From the NCBI GenBank assembly GCA_900768695.1, contig CAAGDY010000226.1, positions 1 to 7,049 on the forward strand: a stretch of 7,049 bases of DNA. Reading direction: 5' to 3'. This document shows positions 6,100 through 7,049 of this stretch, one piece after another. Within the stretch, counting starts at the first letter, position 1. The number at the start of each line of letters is the position of its first letter. A program made the position numbers and the translations under genes. Source of the stretch: an uncultured Anaerovibrio sp. GTDB taxonomy: Bacteria > Bacillota > Negativicutes > Selenomonadales > Selenomonadaceae. The notes under the pieces are model-generated. The model had not been told where the DNA came from and ran no database searches. It saw only the letters and a list, made by a program, of their open reading frames with translations.

Positions 6100-7049
6100 T
6101 TATGTGTATGCGAATGAGTGACTTTCCTGCTCAGGCACAGGTTTAGATGGAGGCTCCGCAGATTGATTCTCTAAAGCCTTTTTTGCAGCGGACAGCATCA
6201 GTTTGATACGGTTGAGTTGATTTACTTCTGAGGCACCGGGGTCGTAGTCCACCGCCACAATATTGGCCTGGGGATAGGTCTTGCGCAGCATCTTGATGAC
6301 GCCCTTACCCACCACATGGTTCGGCAGGCACGCAAAGGGCTGTGTGCACACGATATTCGGCGTGCCGGAGGTAATCAGCTCCACCATCTCTCCTGTGAGA
6401 AACCACCCCTCTCCATACTGGTTGCCGATGGACAGGAATGGCTTCGCCAGCTCCGCCACTTGTTCTATTGGGAGGGGGGCTTCAAAGCGGCGGCTGTGCT
6501 CCAAGGCATCCAACGCCGGCTTGCGCAGCGTACGGATAGCGTCTACTCCAACATGAGCAACGGCGGATGCAGTCCACTTTGCCCCCAGATACTGCCGTTT
6601 ATAATTGGAGTTGTAGACGCAGTAATTCATAAAATCCATCAGATCCGGAACAACTGCCTCGGCGCCTTCTTGCTCCAGTAAATCTACCAGGTGGTTGTTT
6701 GCAAGGGGCATATACTTGACCAGAATCTCCCCAACCACGCCAACCCGCGGTTTTTGAAGGGTCTCGTTGATCGGCAAATTATCAAACGCCTCTACAATGC
6801 CATAGCAAACAGTTTTATAAGTCCATTCACTCTTGCGGTTGACGAGAGAGTCGATAGCAATCTTAGCCCACTTCCTGTGGAGGGCGTTGGCGGAGCCGGG
6901 GGCCAGTTCATAGGGGCGCACGCGATACAGGCAGCGCATCAATAGATCACCATAGACAACGCCTCTGCCGGCTTCCAGTAAGAGCGAAGGCGGCAGATGG
7001 AACCCCTCGTTTTTCTCCATACCGTTGGCGTTCAGCGAAATCACGGGGA
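6100..7049 (-). CDS. Large fused acyl-CoA dehydratase/activase family protein, C-terminal part only (5' end outside window)
   Basis: The frame is open to the right edge; 315 residues are visible. From memory of the family, full members run to about 1400 residues with two BadF/HgdC-type ATPase domains, a cysteine linker, DUF2229 and this HgdB-like C-terminal domain. Seen, numbered from the Val codon at 7044: VISLNANGMEKNEGF at the start (normally just after the GGxCRxxNY motif), VVYGDLLMRCLYRVRPYE (29-46), PGSANALHRKW (49-59), RVGVVGEILVKYMPLANNH (100-118), AVVPDLMDF (130-138), GNQYGEGWFLTGEM (207-220), CTQPFACLPNHVVGKG (233-248; Cys233, Cys239) and DYDPGASEVNQLNRIKL (266-282). The last 30 or so residues are low-complexity and hydrophilic. 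The GTG at 7044 is an internal valine. It is a paralogue of the gene at 2137-3210 and shares its RVGxVGE block. Function beyond ATP-driven Fe-S electron transfer is unknown. Confidence 0.92.
   Translation of the reverse strand, partial: PVISLNANGMEKNEGFHLPPSLLLEAGRGVVYGDLLMRCLYRVRPYELAPGSANALHRKWAKIAIDSLVNRKSEWTYKTVCYGIVEAFDNLPINETLQKPRVGVVGEILVKYMPLANNHLVDLLEQEGAEAVVPDLMDFMNYCVYNSNYKRQYLGAKWTASAVAHVGVDAIRTLRKPALDALEHSRRFEAPLPIEQVAELAKPFLSIGNQYGEGWFLTGEMVELITSGTPNIVCTQPFACLPNHVVGKGVIKMLRKTYPQANIVAVDYDPGASEVNQLNRIKLMLSAAKKALENQSAEPPSKPVPEQESHSFAYT

Noticed and set aside
6316..6681. 121-codon open frame on the + strand
   Set aside because: It is antisense to the conserved C-terminal domain of the fused activase and has no recognisable content.
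7042..7044. GTG as start of the rightmost minus-strand gene
   Set aside because: The frame continues to the window edge and the following residues fall in the middle of a known long family, so this is an internal valine.

Overview
The window looks like chromosomal DNA from a strictly anaerobic, low-to-mid GC Firmicute of the class Clostridia. An Oscillospiraceae-type gut organism is a reasonable guess but cannot be proved here. The reasons are the Clostridia-like MetK, the 2-hydroxyacyl-CoA dehydratase/activase (BadF-HgdC) proteins typical of anaerobes, purine-rich Shine-Dalgarno sites and frequent GTG starts.

Layout. Positions 1-936 hold the 3' four-fifths of metK (S-adenosylmethionine synthetase), cut by the left edge. 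A 67-residue two-helix membrane protein follows (965-1168). A tightly coupled three-gene set on the + strand comes next: a DUF2229-type protein (1205-2137), an HgdB-like/CoA-protein-activase homologue (2137-3210) and a BadF/HgdC-type ATPase activase with an extra C-terminal cysteine cluster (3207-4169). The genes overlap by 1 and 4 nt. A perfect 17-bp stem hairpin (4202-4243) separates this set from three convergent minus-strand genes. In transcription order these are the C-terminal third or less of a large fused acyl-CoA dehydratase/activase (7049-6100, cut by the right edge), a two-helix membrane protein of unknown function (6066-5395) and a membrane-anchored alpha/beta hydrolase (5288-4266).

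How the genes may work together. HgdC-type activases are [4Fe-4S] ASKHA ATPases that drive electrons at very low potential into HgdA/HgdB-like or double-cubane-cluster proteins. The + strand trio carries, as three separate polypeptides, the modules that the minus-strand paralogue family carries as one chain of well over 1000 residues. The window therefore shows a split and a fused form of the same ATP-driven reductase architecture facing each other. No CoA transferase, acyl-CoA dehydrogenase, Etf or other substrate enzyme is visible, so the electron acceptor is unknown. The most interesting points are this split/fused pair, the cysteine-rich tail on the stand-alone activase, and the shared C-terminal motif of the two partner proteins, which suggests a heterodimer. 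I saw no tRNA, rRNA, CRISPR array, insertion sequence or riboswitch, and no gene-free stretch above about 110 bp.
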